Source: Lachnospiraceae bacterium
GTDB lineage: Bacteria; Bacillota; Clostridia; Lachnospirales; Lachnospiraceae
Length of the DNA stretch: 64,000 bases
NCBI GenBank assembly: GCA_017527205.1
Contig: JAFXQK010000041.1
Coordinates: 1 to 64,000 of the forward strand
Reading direction: 5' to 3'
The notes under the pieces were generated by a model. The model made no database searches, was not told where the DNA came from, and was given only the letters and a program-made list of their open reading frames with translations. A program made the translations under genes and the position numbers. Positions 54,245-62,864 of the stretch are shown here, in pieces. Within the stretch, counting starts at the first letter, position 1. Every line of letters starts with the position of its first letter.

Positions 54245-54628
54245 ATGAATGGCATGATACGTGAACTTTTGAAGGAGCTGGGAGGTCTTACCATTTTTAT
54301 GACCTGTGCGCAGCTGCTGGTATATTTTCGGCCGAAGGAGAGCTATGAGAAGTACTTAAAGCTATTGATGAGTGCTTTAATCCTTCTGCAATTTCTGACG
54401 CCTATTCAGAGATTATTTACGGGAAGAAGTAGCGGTATAGAGCTGTATTTGGAAGAGCTTCAGGAGCAGTTTACCTTATCCGCGGAGAGCGGCGAAGCAT
54501 TCAACGTGCCGACGGATGAAGACGGGCAGATTCCAATGACGGAGGAAGGGGAAATTACGGTGGAGATCCCTTTTGTGGAGGATATTGAAATTCTTGACGT
54601 TGGAGCGGGAGGGGAAGATGAACCATAA
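54245..54628 (+). CDS. spoIIIAF: Stage III sporulation protein AF
   Basis: A 127-residue protein with two N-terminal membrane helices (GLTIFMTCAQLLVYF and YLKLLMSALILLQFLTPI), then a short acidic domain. It matches SpoIIIAF but lacks most of the C-terminal domain of the Bacillus protein (about 206 residues). I chose ATG 54245; ATGs at 54221 and 54254 are in frame, and none has a strong ribosome site. The stop overlaps the spoIIIAG start by 11 nt. Confidence 0.88.
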   Translation: MNGMIRELLKELGGLTIFMTCAQLLVYFRPKESYEKYLKLLMSALILLQFLTPIQRLFTGRSSGIELYLEELQEQFTLSAESGEAFNVPTDEDGQIPMTEEGEITVEIPFVEDIEILDVGAGGEDEP

Positions 54629-55298
54629 GACGGAGGAATGGGTGGAAAAGAAATTAAAGCCCTTGCTTAAAAAGGATCGGCTGTTACTTCTTTTGCTTTT
54701 TGGCGTTCTTCTGCTTGTCATTGCACTGCCGACGAGTAAAAGGACAGGAAAACAAATGGCAGGGGAGGGGAACTCGTTGCCCTTGCCTGGAACCGGAAAA
54801 GGTGTAACAGAAGAAAAAAACATGCAAGGGGAGATGTGCGAAGGGAGCATTCTGAGAGATGGCGGTGTCATGACGGATGAGACGGAATACCTTCATGAAG
54901 TCGAAAGGGAGCTCGAGGAACTACTTTCCTCCGTGGAGGGAGCAGGGAGGGTTCGCGTGATGATTACGTTAGAGCAATCGAGAGAGCTTGTGTTGGAGAA
55001 GGATGAAAAAAGAACGCAAAAGCAAACGGCAGAGGAGAACGCAGAGGGAGTAGGAAAGGAAGGGCGGGAAAGCATCTGGGAGGAGAAGGCTGTGTATGAA
55101 GAGGGCGAACGAGAAAAATCACCGTTCGTCGTAAAACAAATCTTTCCACGCATTCAAGGCGTGGTTGTGGCTGCAGAGGGCGTAGGGACGGGATGCGTTC
55201 GCTCCGAGCTGTCGGAGGCCGTACAGGCTCTTTTTGGCATTGAAGCGCATAAGGTAAAAGTATTAAAGCTTGGTCTATCTCGTCCTTCACGGGAATAG
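54618..55298 (+). CDS. spoIIIAG: Stage III sporulation protein AG
   Basis: A 226-residue ring-forming channel protein. A cytoplasmic start of 20 residues, one membrane helix (LLLLLLFGVLLLVIALPT), a Gly/Glu linker and the ring-building domain (VEGAGRVRVMITLE; later IFPRIQGVVVAAEGVG). The insert between the two halves is Glu/Lys-rich. ATG 54618 has GGAGGGG 3-4 nt upstream and overlaps the end of spoIIIAF. It forms a large ring in the intermembrane space in known systems. Confidence 0.92.
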   Translation: MNHKTEEWVEKKLKPLLKKDRLLLLLLFGVLLLVIALPTSKRTGKQMAGEGNSLPLPGTGKGVTEEKNMQGEMCEGSILRDGGVMTDETEYLHEVERELEELLSSVEGAGRVRVMITLEQSRELVLEKDEKRTQKQTAEENAEGVGKEGRESIWEEKAVYEEGEREKSPFVVKQIFPRIQGVVVAAEGVGTGCVRSELSEAVQALFGIEAHKVKVLKLGLSRPSRE

Positions 55299-55334
55299 AA
55301 TGAACTACCAAACAGGAAGTAGGAGGGTAAAGAA

Positions 55335-56141
55335 GTGAAAAACATTTTCAGGAAAAACCAGTTGATGATCACGGCGCTTGCGGTCATGATTGCCATTGCG
55401 GGGTATTTGCAATTTGCGGAGAGCACCATGAAAGAGAAGGCAGATGACGAATTAAAGGCAGTGGATTCGGGAACGGTAATTACGGAGAGATACGTTGCGG
55501 GACAGGATACGTCAAGTCTGGAGAATGCGGAGGATCTGTCAACGATCCTGGAGCTTTCTGAGGAGGATCTTTTGGCACTTCAGGACGTAAATGGTACGGC
55601 GAAGGTAAAGCTTGACGTTCCAAGCCTGGATGAAAATGGTGCAGAGCTGACAGAAAATTATCTCGAGGATGGCATGGATCTTGTTTATGACAGACCGGGA
55701 AATGCCGGCGAGGGCGATGATCAGCCGGCATCTGCATCACCGAAGGAGGGTGAGATTCCTGGCGAGGCAGTCTTTACGTCCGCAGGAGCTTGGATTTTGT
55801 CTGATGCAAAGCTCTTAAAGGAACAGACGAGGGCGAAGAATAAGGCAACGCTCCTTGACATTATTGGAAATGAATACTTGAGTGATGATCAGAAGGCGCA
55901 GGCCGTAAGCAGCATGGTAGAAATGACGCAGATTGCAGAGAAGGAAGCGGCCGCGGAGATTCTTCTCGAAGCCAAGGGCTTTTCAGACGTCGTGGTCAGC
56001 ATAACGGGCACGGGCGTTGACGTTGTCGTGAATGCGACGGCACTGACGGATGCCCAAAGGGCACAGATCGAAGATATTGTCCGCAGAAAGACGGAGGTTT
56101 CTCCGGAAAACATTATCATAAGCACCGTTGTCAAGGATTGA
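55335..56141 (+). CDS. spoIIIAH: Stage III sporulation protein AH
   Basis: A 268-residue mother-cell channel protein that binds forespore SpoIIQ. One N-terminal helix (LMITALAVMIAIAGYLQF), a long acidic linker (about 30-155), and the C-terminal YscJ/FliF-type ring domain (ATLLDIIGNEYLSDDQKAQAV; AAEILLEAKGFSDVVVSI, quoted in part). It is longer than the Bacillus protein (218) because of the linker. The GTG start at 55335 has GGAGG 8 nt upstream. It is the last gene of the spoIIIA operon. Confidence 0.93.
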   Translation: MKNIFRKNQLMITALAVMIAIAGYLQFAESTMKEKADDELKAVDSGTVITERYVAGQDTSSLENAEDLSTILELSEEDLLALQDVNGTAKVKLDVPSLDENGAELTENYLEDGMDLVYDRPGNAGEGDDQPASASPKEGEIPGEAVFTSAGAWILSDAKLLKEQTRAKNKATLLDIIGNEYLSDDQKAQAVSSMVEMTQIAEKEAAAEILLEAKGFSDVVVSITGTGVDVVVNATALTDAQRAQIEDIVRRKTEVSPENIIISTVVKD

Positions 56142-56245
56142 CCCATGCAGACAGAAAGAAAAAGACATTTAGAAAAAAGTATACAGAAAGCTTTTTTTGT
56201 GATAAAATGGTTGTGAATTTATGTTTGAATGTCTTTGGAGTACCT

Positions 56246-57406
56246 ATGAAAAGAATTTTTTTGATTGTTTTGGATAGCTTTGGAATTGGAGAGGAGCCAG
56301 ATGCCCTGGCTTTTGGGGACGTCGACGTCAACACCTTGCGCAGTGTGGCGGGCAGTCCCTTTTTCCGCGTTCCGAATATGCAAAGACTGGGGCTTTTTAA
56401 CCTGGACGGTGTGTCCGTGGGAGAACCCTGCCAGTCGCCGCAGGGTGTGATTGCGAGACTGCGGGAGAAATCCATGGGAAAAGATACGACCATTGGACAT
56501 TGGGAGATCGCCGGCGTGGTTTCACCTAAACCGCTTCCCACCTATCCGAATGGATTCCCAAAGGAGGTTTTGGAGGAATTTTCCAAACGCACGGGACGAG
56601 GCGTTCTATGTAATCTTCCCTACTCAGGGACGGCAGTAATTCAGGAGTATGGAAAAAAACACTTGCAAACAGGGGATCTCATTGTGTATACTTCTGCGGA
56701 CAGCGTTTTTCAGATTGCTGCCCATGAGGAAGTGGTTCCCCCGGAACAGCTTTATGAATATTGTCGCATCGCCAGAGAGATTCTTCAGGGAGAGCATGGC
56801 GTAGGGCGTGTAATTGCGCGGCCTTTTATCGGCCCTGAAGAAGGCCCCTTTGTCAGAACTTCGCATCGTCATGATTTTTCCCTGCTGCCACCTGCACCTA
56901 CCATGCTTGACCATCTAAAGGCGGCGGGCAAGGAGGTTCTTGCCGTCGGGAAGATTCAGGACATTTTCGCCGGACAGGGCATCACCGAGCATGTTTATAC
57001 CTCGGGCAATGCGGAAGGAATGGAACGCACCCTGGAATGGATGGATCGCGACTTTGAGGGCCTTTGCTTTGTGAACCTTGTTGACTTTGACATGCTGTAT
57101 GGTCACCGCAGGGACATTGACGGATATGCAAAGGCACTGACCTATTTTGATGAAAAGCTCCCGGAGCTTATGAAGAAGCTAGGCCCCGAGGACGTGCTAA
57201 TGATCACGGCGGATCATGGATGCGATCCTGCCTATCTTGCGACAACGGATCATACCCGTGAATACGTGCCCTTCCTTGCCTATGGCCCTGGTCTTTCGCC
57301 CGCGAACCTTGGCACGCGAGAAACCTTTGCCGACGTCGCCTCGACAGTTCTTGACCTGCTCGGCATTCCCGGTGAGACGGCCGGCAAGAGCATGATCCAC
57401 TTGTGA
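56246..57406 (+). CDS. deoB: Phosphopentomutase
   Basis: A 386-residue enzyme that interconverts (deoxy)ribose-1- and 5-phosphate in nucleoside salvage. It has the alkaline-phosphatase-superfamily metal sites (IVLDSFGIGE; ITADHGCDP; TTDHTREY) and the phospho-Thr region GKDTTIGHWEIAG. Length is standard. ATG 56246 has GGAG 5 nt upstream; codons back to 56138 overlap spoIIIAH and look non-coding. No other deo gene is beside it, which is unusual but not rare. A 73-nt hairpin element lies about 100 bp downstream. Confidence 0.95.
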   Translation: MKRIFLIVLDSFGIGEEPDALAFGDVDVNTLRSVAGSPFFRVPNMQRLGLFNLDGVSVGEPCQSPQGVIARLREKSMGKDTTIGHWEIAGVVSPKPLPTYPNGFPKEVLEEFSKRTGRGVLCNLPYSGTAVIQEYGKKHLQTGDLIVYTSADSVFQIAAHEEVVPPEQLYEYCRIAREILQGEHGVGRVIARPFIGPEEGPFVRTSHRHDFSLLPPAPTMLDHLKAAGKEVLAVGKIQDIFAGQGITEHVYTSGNAEGMERTLEWMDRDFEGLCFVNLVDFDMLYGHRRDIDGYAKALTYFDEKLPELMKKLGPEDVLMITADHGCDPAYLATTDHTREYVPFLAYGPGLSPANLGTRETFADVASTVLDLLGIPGETAGKSMIHL

Positions 57407-57502
57407 CGATGCTCATCAGCGTAACAGTAGATTGCGTATTTATTTGGAATACTATACGCATATTTGATTAAATTCATTTAGAATAATAAAGCTTGCGAGA
57501 TA

Positions 57503-57575
57503 CTCGAGGGGAAGGTTTTGATCATCTTTCTGGGTCTAAAGTCTACCAGAAAGATGATCAAAACCTCGCCCCGAG
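57503..57575 (+). repeat. 73-nt hairpin element, copy 4 (perfect stem)
   Basis: CTCGAGGGG, 2 nt, arm 57514-57533, loop 57534-57545, arm 57546-57565, 3 nt, CCCCGAG. All 20 arm pairs are Watson-Crick. The loop differs from that of copy 2 by one base. It lies between deoB and prfC on their coding strand, 35 bp before the prfC start. No T-run follows. Confidence 0.92.
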
Positions 57576-57609
57576 TCAGCAGGGATTTTGGAATAAAGAG
57601 GATACGAAC

Positions 57610-59205
57610 ATGAGCAATTATACACAAGAAATTAACAGGCGGCGAACCTTCGCCATTATTTCGCACCCCGATGCAGGAAAGACAACCCTGACGGAGAAGT
57701 TCCTTCTCTACGGCGGTGCCATCAACCTCGCAGGAAGCGTTAAGGGAAAGGCGACGGCGCGCCATGCAGTCTCCGACTGGATGGAGATCGAAAAGGAGAG
57801 AGGTATTTCCGTAACCTCCTCCGTATTACAGTTTGAATATGACGGATATTGCATTAACATTTTGGATACACCTGGACACCAGGACTTCTCCGAGGATACC
57901 TATCGAACCTTGATGGCTGCGGATTCCGCAGTCATGGTCATCGATGCATCAAAGGGCGTGGAGGCACAGACGAGAAAGCTCTTTAAGGTCTGCGGTATGC
58001 GCGGCATCCCGATCTTTACGTTCATCAATAAGCTCGACAGAGATGCCAACGATACCTTTGATTTATTGGATGACATTGAAAAGGAGCTTGGCATTGCAAC
58101 CTGTCCCGTAAACTGGCCCATCGGCTCTGGTAAGGCATTTCAGGGTGTCTATGACCGAGAGAGCCAATGCGTGATTTCCTACTCTGACACGGAGAAGGGA
58201 ACCAAGGAAGGCGTTGCAACGGAGGTTCCCATCAAGGACGAGGAGCATTTGCGCGAGCTCATTGGAAATGATGCGGCGGACAAGCTGCTTGGTGAGATTG
58301 AACTGTTGGATGGTGCGAGTGCAGAGTTTGATTTGGACGAGGTTCGCGCAGGAAGACTGACCCCCGTATGCTTTGGCTCCGCACTGACCAACTTTGGCGT
58401 GGAAATTTTCTTAAAGCATTTCCTGAACATGACGACGCCGCCCCTTCCAAGAATGTCAGACATCGGACTGATCAAACCGACGGAAAAGGAGTTTTCCGCG
58501 TTTGTATTCAAGATTCAGGCGAACATGAATAAGGCTCACCGCGACAGAATTGCATTCATGCGCATCTGCTCCGGTAAGTTTGACGCACAGATGGAGGTGC
58601 GTCACGTGCAAGGAAACAAGGTGCTTCGCCTTTCTCAGCCACAGCAAATCATGGCGGACGAGAGAAAGATTCTGACGGAGGCATATGCGGGTGACATCAT
58701 TGGCGTATTTGATCCGGGAATTTTCTCCATCGGAGATACGCTTTGCATGCCGAAGGAGAAATTTGCGTATGAAGGAATTCCGACCTTTGCGCCTGAGCAT
58801 TTTGCACGTGTACGTCAGATTGATACCATGAAGAGAAAGCAGTTTGTAAAAGGAATTGAACAGATTGCTCAGGAGGGTGCCATTCAGATCTTTACGGAGA
58901 TGACGGCTGGCATGGAAGAGGTCATTGTCGGCGTGGTCGGCGTGCTGCAGTTTGACGTGTTGAAGTATCGCTTGGAGAACGAATATAATGTCGAAATTCG
59001 TTTGGAGAACCTGCCGTATGAGCACATTCGCTGGATTGAGAACAAGGAAGAGGTGAATGTCGAAAAGCTGATCGGTACCTCCGACATGAAGAAGGTTAAG
59101 GACATGAAGGGCAATCCCTTACTGCTCTTTGTCAATTCCTGGAGTATCGGCATGACGCTGGATCGTAACAAGGGACTGGTGCTTACGGAGTTTAGCAGGA
59201 ATTAA
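57610..59205 (+). CDS. prfC: Peptide chain release factor 3
   Basis: A 531-residue translational GTPase that recycles RF1/RF2 after termination. The G-domain motifs are clear: SHPDAGKTTLTEK (P-loop), RGISVTSS (switch I), DTPGHQDFSEDTYR (switch II) and NKLDRDA. Later domains contain the RF3-type EFSAFVFKIQANMNKAHRDR and VVGVLQFDVLKYRL. ATG 57610 has AGAGG upstream; codons back to 57493 run through the hairpin element and are non-coding. The next gene starts 19 bp later. Confidence 0.96.
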   Translation: MSNYTQEINRRRTFAIISHPDAGKTTLTEKFLLYGGAINLAGSVKGKATARHAVSDWMEIEKERGISVTSSVLQFEYDGYCINILDTPGHQDFSEDTYRTLMAADSAVMVIDASKGVEAQTRKLFKVCGMRGIPIFTFINKLDRDANDTFDLLDDIEKELGIATCPVNWPIGSGKAFQGVYDRESQCVISYSDTEKGTKEGVATEVPIKDEEHLRELIGNDAADKLLGEIELLDGASAEFDLDEVRAGRLTPVCFGSALTNFGVEIFLKHFLNMTTPPLPRMSDIGLIKPTEKEFSAFVFKIQANMNKAHRDRIAFMRICSGKFDAQMEVRHVQGNKVLRLSQPQQIMADERKILTEAYAGDIIGVFDPGIFSIGDTLCMPKEKFAYEGIPTFAPEHFARVRQIDTMKRKQFVKGIEQIAQEGAIQIFTEMTAGMEEVIVGVVGVLQFDVLKYRLENEYNVEIRLENLPYEHIRWIENKEEVNVEKLIGTSDMKKVKDMKGNPLLLFVNSWSIGMTLDRNKGLVLTEFSRN

Positions 59206-59224
59206 TTTGATTTTGGAGGGGAAC

Positions 59225-60436
59225 ATGCGAAAACTGTTGTTAGCGATCGCAATGCTAATTATGTTGGGAGGCTGCTCAAATCCGATTGAGGATTTAGATA
59301 TGACCAGCGGCTTTGTCGAGGGGGAAGCAGAGATCCAACGCAGTATGGATGCAGAGCGGAGATCCTTGGAAAATAATGATAATCAAGTCTATGATGATTA
59401 TTTTCTTGTCTCAGGCACCCGTTTTGCATACCAGAGCTTAAGCAGCGCCCAAAAGCTTTGGTATGAGGACATGGAGCATATTCTTGGAAGCATGGCCGAG
59501 GAGGGGAAGCTTTCCAAGAAAGGGCTGGAGCAAGGACTGACGGAGAAGGACATAGAGCATGTCTTTTCCTGCGTCTGCATGGATCACCCAGAACTGTTTT
59601 ACGTGGAGGGGTATTCCTATTCCACACACCTTTTGGGAGATGAGGTCATTGGGTATTCCTTCTCGGGAAATTATGGGATGGATCGTGCAACGGCGGTTAT
59701 CAGACTAGAGGAGATTAAGTTTGCGGCTCAGCGGATTCAGGACGACTTTGCCTTTGTATGGACGGATGGCAGCGATTATGAGAAGGTTAAGTATGTCTAT
59801 GAGACATTGATTCGAGATACGGAATATGATTTGAATGCGCCCGACAATCAAACAATTTATTCTGCGCTTGTCGGAAAGCGTTCCGTATGTCAGGGCTATG
59901 CAAAGTCCATGCAGTTTTTATTGAATGCCATGGGCGTGGAGTGTACGCTGATTCAGGGAACTGCGCAGGGAGAACCGCACGGCTGGAATTTGGTAAAGGC
60001 GGATGGAGAGTATTACTATGTGGATGCCACGTGGGGGGATAATTCCTACCGGCCGGAAAATGGAGGCGCATTGGGACCAGAGATCCTTTACGAGTATCTT
60101 TGCGTGACGACGGAGGAAATCTTAAAGGAGCATCAGATTGACGAAATCGTACCACTCCCCATGTGTACGGCAACGAAGGATAATTATTTCGTAAGGGAGG
60201 GAGCGCTGTTTACCGAGGTGGATCAGGGAGCGCTTCGAATCTTATTTGGTAAGGCCTCCGCGGAGGATCGTTATCAGGTTTCCTTAAAGTGTGCAACGAG
60301 GGATTGCTATGAGGCAATCATTGGTTTCTTGCTGGATCAGAATAAAATTTTTGATTATTATCCCACAGGAGGAACCCGAATATCATACTATCAAAATGAA
60401 GATATGCTTTGTCTGACATTTTGGGTGACAAATTAG
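59225..60436 (+). CDS. Lipoprotein with transglutaminase-like domain
   Basis: A 403-residue surface lipoprotein. The signal peptide ends in MLGGC. The central domain is transglutaminase-like, with Cys222 (SVCQGYAKSMQ), His252 (PHGWNLV) and Asp267 (YVDATWGD) forming the expected triad. Such secreted proteins often act as proteases or cross-linkers at the cell wall, but the role is unknown. ATG 59225 has GGAGGGG 3 nt upstream. It follows prfC by 19 bp and may be cotranscribed. The promoter of the next operon overlaps its 3' end. Confidence 0.85.
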   Translation: MRKLLLAIAMLIMLGGCSNPIEDLDMTSGFVEGEAEIQRSMDAERRSLENNDNQVYDDYFLVSGTRFAYQSLSSAQKLWYEDMEHILGSMAEEGKLSKKGLEQGLTEKDIEHVFSCVCMDHPELFYVEGYSYSTHLLGDEVIGYSFSGNYGMDRATAVIRLEEIKFAAQRIQDDFAFVWTDGSDYEKVKYVYETLIRDTEYDLNAPDNQTIYSALVGKRSVCQGYAKSMQFLLNAMGVECTLIQGTAQGEPHGWNLVKADGEYYYVDATWGDNSYRPENGGALGPEILYEYLCVTTEEILKEHQIDEIVPLPMCTATKDNYFVREGALFTEVDQGALRILFGKASAEDRYQVSLKCATRDCYEAIIGFLLDQNKIFDYYPTGGTRISYYQNEDMLCLTFWVTN

Positions 60437-60453
60437 TCAAGAAGTGGTAAAAT
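60425..60453 (+). promoter_or_regulatory. Sigma-A promoter of the asp23-nusB-xse operon
   Basis: GTGACA (60425-60430), a 17-bp spacer ending in TGG (extended -10), TAAAAT (60448-60453). It overlaps the last codons of the transglutaminase-like gene. The leader to 60504 is about 45 nt with TAGGAGGAAGAGG. Confidence 0.6.
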
Positions 60454-60503
60454 AATATATTATCCAGAATGATTGTAGAATCTAATGTTAGGAGGAAGAG
60501 GAC

Positions 60504-60845
60504 GTGGAAAAAGAGCAGAACGCAGTTATGCTGAAGGAGGACGAATCCGTAGGAACGGTTCGCATTGCGGAGACGGTTGTTGCACACGTAGCATCCATTG
60601 CCGCCTCAGAGGTTGAGGGAGTGATCATTCCCGGAAGCAGTGCTTCCAAGGCGTCCAAGGCCGTAAGGGTAGAGATTAAGAATAAAACCGTGAAGGTTGA
60701 CATGGCAGCGAACGTGAAGTATGGTTACAACATTCCCGAGGTTAGTCAAAAGCTTCAGGGGAAGGTTAAGAGCGCCATCGAGAACATGACGGGAATGACC
60801 TGCGCAGGCGTTAACGTTCGATTCTCCGGCGTAATCATGAAGTAA
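60504..60845 (+). CDS. Asp23/Gls24 family protein
   Basis: A 113-residue Asp23/Gls24 (DUF322) protein: GTVRIAETVVAHVASIAASEVEGV and the central VKVDMAANVKYGYNIPEVSQKLQGKVKSAIENMTG segment (both quoted in part) are characteristic. The GTG start at 60504 has AGGAGG upstream. Proteins of this family bind at the membrane and are linked to envelope stress. In Firmicutes a copy just before nusB is common, as here (14 bp gap). Confidence 0.93.
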   Translation: MEKEQNAVMLKEDESVGTVRIAETVVAHVASIAASEVEGVIIPGSSASKASKAVRVEIKNKTVKVDMAANVKYGYNIPEVSQKLQGKVKSAIENMTGMTCAGVNVRFSGVIMK

Positions 60846-60859
60846 AGGCAGATAAATCA

Positions 60860-61279
60860 ATGGGACGACACGAACAAAGAGAACAGTTATTCATGCTGTT
60901 GTTCCGGGTAGAATTCAATTCCTTGGAGGATATGCCGGAGCAGGTAAAGCTTTTCTTTGAAGACGAGGAGCGAAGCGAAGTGGGTGAATTTGCAGAGCGC
61001 ATCAAGGAAAAGTATGAGAAGATCATGGAAAAGCTTCCCCAGTTGGATCAGCTTTTGAATGAAAAGACGGAAAAATGGAATACGAAGCGTATTGGTAAGG
61101 TGGAGCTGACCGTGCTGCGCCTGGCTTTATTTGAGATTTTATTTGATGATGAAATCCCTGAGGGCGTTGCAATCGATGAGGCCGTTACCATCGCAAAGAA
61201 ATATGGACAGGATAGTTCAGGCGCCTTTGTCAATGGCGTTTTGGCAAAATTTGTAAAGAAGGGTGATCAAAATTCGTAG
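60860..61279 (+). CDS. nusB: Transcription antitermination factor NusB
   Basis: A 139-residue RNA-binding protein that joins NusE (S10) on boxA RNA to prevent termination, chiefly in rRNA operons. The start GRHEQREQLFMLLF and the C-terminal IDEAVTIAKKYGQDSSGAFVNGVL (quoted in part) are typical. Length is standard. The ribosome site is weak (AAAGG). The 3' end overlaps xseA by 17 nt. Confidence 0.95.
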   Translation: MGRHEQREQLFMLLFRVEFNSLEDMPEQVKLFFEDEERSEVGEFAERIKEKYEKIMEKLPQLDQLLNEKTEKWNTKRIGKVELTVLRLALFEILFDDEIPEGVAIDEAVTIAKKYGQDSSGAFVNGVLAKFVKKGDQNS

Positions 61280-62516
61280 CGTATATACCGTAGGGCAGAT
61301 CAATGCTTACGTGAAAAACATGTTCACGCAGGATTACCTCTTACAGTCCGTTTTTGTAAAGGGAGAGGTGAGCAATTGTAAGTATCATACCTCCGGACAT
61401 ATTTACTTCACCTTGAAGGATCCTAAAGGAACCATCAGCTGCGTTATGTTTGCGGGGAACCGGAGGGGTCTTTCTTTTCGCATGCAGGATGGACAGCAGG
61501 TTATTGTCGGCGGCTGCGTGGACGTCTATGAGCGGGATGGCAAATACCAGCTTTATGCAAGGCAGATCGAGCTGGACGGCGCAGGCAGACTGTATGAGGA
61601 ATATGAAAGGTTAAAGCGGGAGTTAGAGGAATTGGGCATGTTTGCCCCTGAGTATAAAAGGCCCATCCCCAAATATATCAGGACGCTTGGCGTCGTGACG
61701 GCACGCACGGGGGCTGCCGTCCGCGACATTATTCAAATAGCAAGGCGAAGGAATCCTTACGTGAATATTATTCTATATCCTGCGATCGTACAGGGCGAGG
61801 AGGCCGTGCCGAGCATTGTCAATGGCATTCATGCGTTGGAGCAGCTTGGCGTAGACGTCATGATTGTCGGGCGCGGAGGTGGTTCCATCGAGGATCTTTG
61901 GGCCTTTAACGAGAGGGCGGTTGCAGAGGCCGTCTTTCATTGCAGCGTTCCCGTCATTTCTGCCGTAGGGCATGAAACTGATACGACGATCATTGACTAT
62001 GTTGCCGATCTTCGGGCACCGACGCCCTCTGCGGCTGCAGAACTGGCGGTTTGGAACGTGCGAGAGCTTTTAGATCGGCTGGAAGGATATGACGCAGAGC
62101 TTCGAAGAAACATGAACCGCGTATTGACGAGAAAGCGCGATTTCTTAATGAGGCTGGAACGGCAGGTAGGCATGGGCAGTCCGGCGGCCAAGATCCGCGG
62201 GTACAGACAGTACCATTCGCAACTGCAGGATCGGCTGGAGGGCAACATGCGCACCATTCTCACGGCGCGGCGCCATGCACTGGAGCTTTACGTGGAAAAG
62301 ATGAAAGGGTTGTCTCCCTTAGAAAAGCTTTCGAGCGGATTCTCTTACGTGGAGGATGCAGAGGGGAGAAACGTTAGGTCCGTCGAACAGGTTTGCGTGG
62401 GAGATCAGCTTGACATTCAGGTACAGGATGGCAAAATTCAGGTGGAAGTAAAGGGTACTTCAACAGTCAGCTTTACTGACGGCTTCCCAAAAGGTACGGC
62501 CGTTCGCGAGGGCTGA
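61263..62516 (+). CDS. xseA: Exodeoxyribonuclease VII large subunit
   Basis: A 417-residue large subunit of exonuclease VII, which degrades single-stranded DNA. The N-terminal OB-fold (VFVKGEVSNCKYHTSGHIYFTLKD, quoted in part) is followed by the catalytic domain (VVTARTGAAVRDI; GRGGGSIEDLWAFNE; SAVGHETDTTIID) and a coiled-coil and short C-terminal domain. The GTG start at 61263 lies in the nusB 3' end with AAGGG upstream. A gap of 111 bp precedes xseB. Confidence 0.95.
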   Translation: MIKIRSVYTVGQINAYVKNMFTQDYLLQSVFVKGEVSNCKYHTSGHIYFTLKDPKGTISCVMFAGNRRGLSFRMQDGQQVIVGGCVDVYERDGKYQLYARQIELDGAGRLYEEYERLKRELEELGMFAPEYKRPIPKYIRTLGVVTARTGAAVRDIIQIARRRNPYVNIILYPAIVQGEEAVPSIVNGIHALEQLGVDVMIVGRGGGSIEDLWAFNERAVAEAVFHCSVPVISAVGHETDTTIIDYVADLRAPTPSAAAELAVWNVRELLDRLEGYDAELRRNMNRVLTRKRDFLMRLERQVGMGSPAAKIRGYRQYHSQLQDRLEGNMRTILTARRHALELYVEKMKGLSPLEKLSSGFSYVEDAEGRNVRSVEQVCVGDQLDIQVQDGKIQVEVKGTSTVSFTDGFPKGTAVREG

Positions 62517-62627
62517 ATGGCAGCAAGGGCTGAATAAAGAAACTATGATGACGGAATAGAGTCCTGAGTGAGATAAAAGGCTTAGGAGGATGGAAGTAAT
62601 CATCCTGAGTGGATTAAGAGGATTGGA

Positions 62628-62861
62628 ATGGAAGAGAAGAAAAAGCTAAGTCTGGAAGAGAATTTTGATCAGCTGGAACATCTGATAGGGGTATTGTCTG
62701 ATGCGGACGTTTCTCTTGAGGATGCCTTCCGTGCCTATAGCGAGGGCGTTGCTTTGTTAAAGACCTGTAATGACCAGATTGACCGTGTGGAAAAAAAGGT
62801 GTTGGCACTTAGCGCAAACGGCGAGCTGGAAGAGCTGGACGGCGACGAAACGGAGGCGTAA
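62628..62861 (+). CDS. xseB: Exodeoxyribonuclease VII small subunit
   Basis: A 77-residue helical subunit with the family segment LEENFDQLEHLIGVLSDADVSLEDAF (quoted in part) and AYSEGVALLKTCNDQIDRVEKKV. It binds the large subunit in multiple copies. Its stop is 3 bp before ispA. The ribosome site before 62628 is modest (AGAGGATTGGA). Confidence 0.95.
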   Translation: MEEKKKLSLEENFDQLEHLIGVLSDADVSLEDAFRAYSEGVALLKTCNDQIDRVEKKVLALSANGELEELDGDETEA

Positions 62862-62864
62862 CCT

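Noticed and set aside
57493..57609. N-terminal extension of prfC
   Set aside because: It would be encoded by the 73-nt hairpin element, and RF3 proteins begin at the NYTQEINRRRTFAI region.
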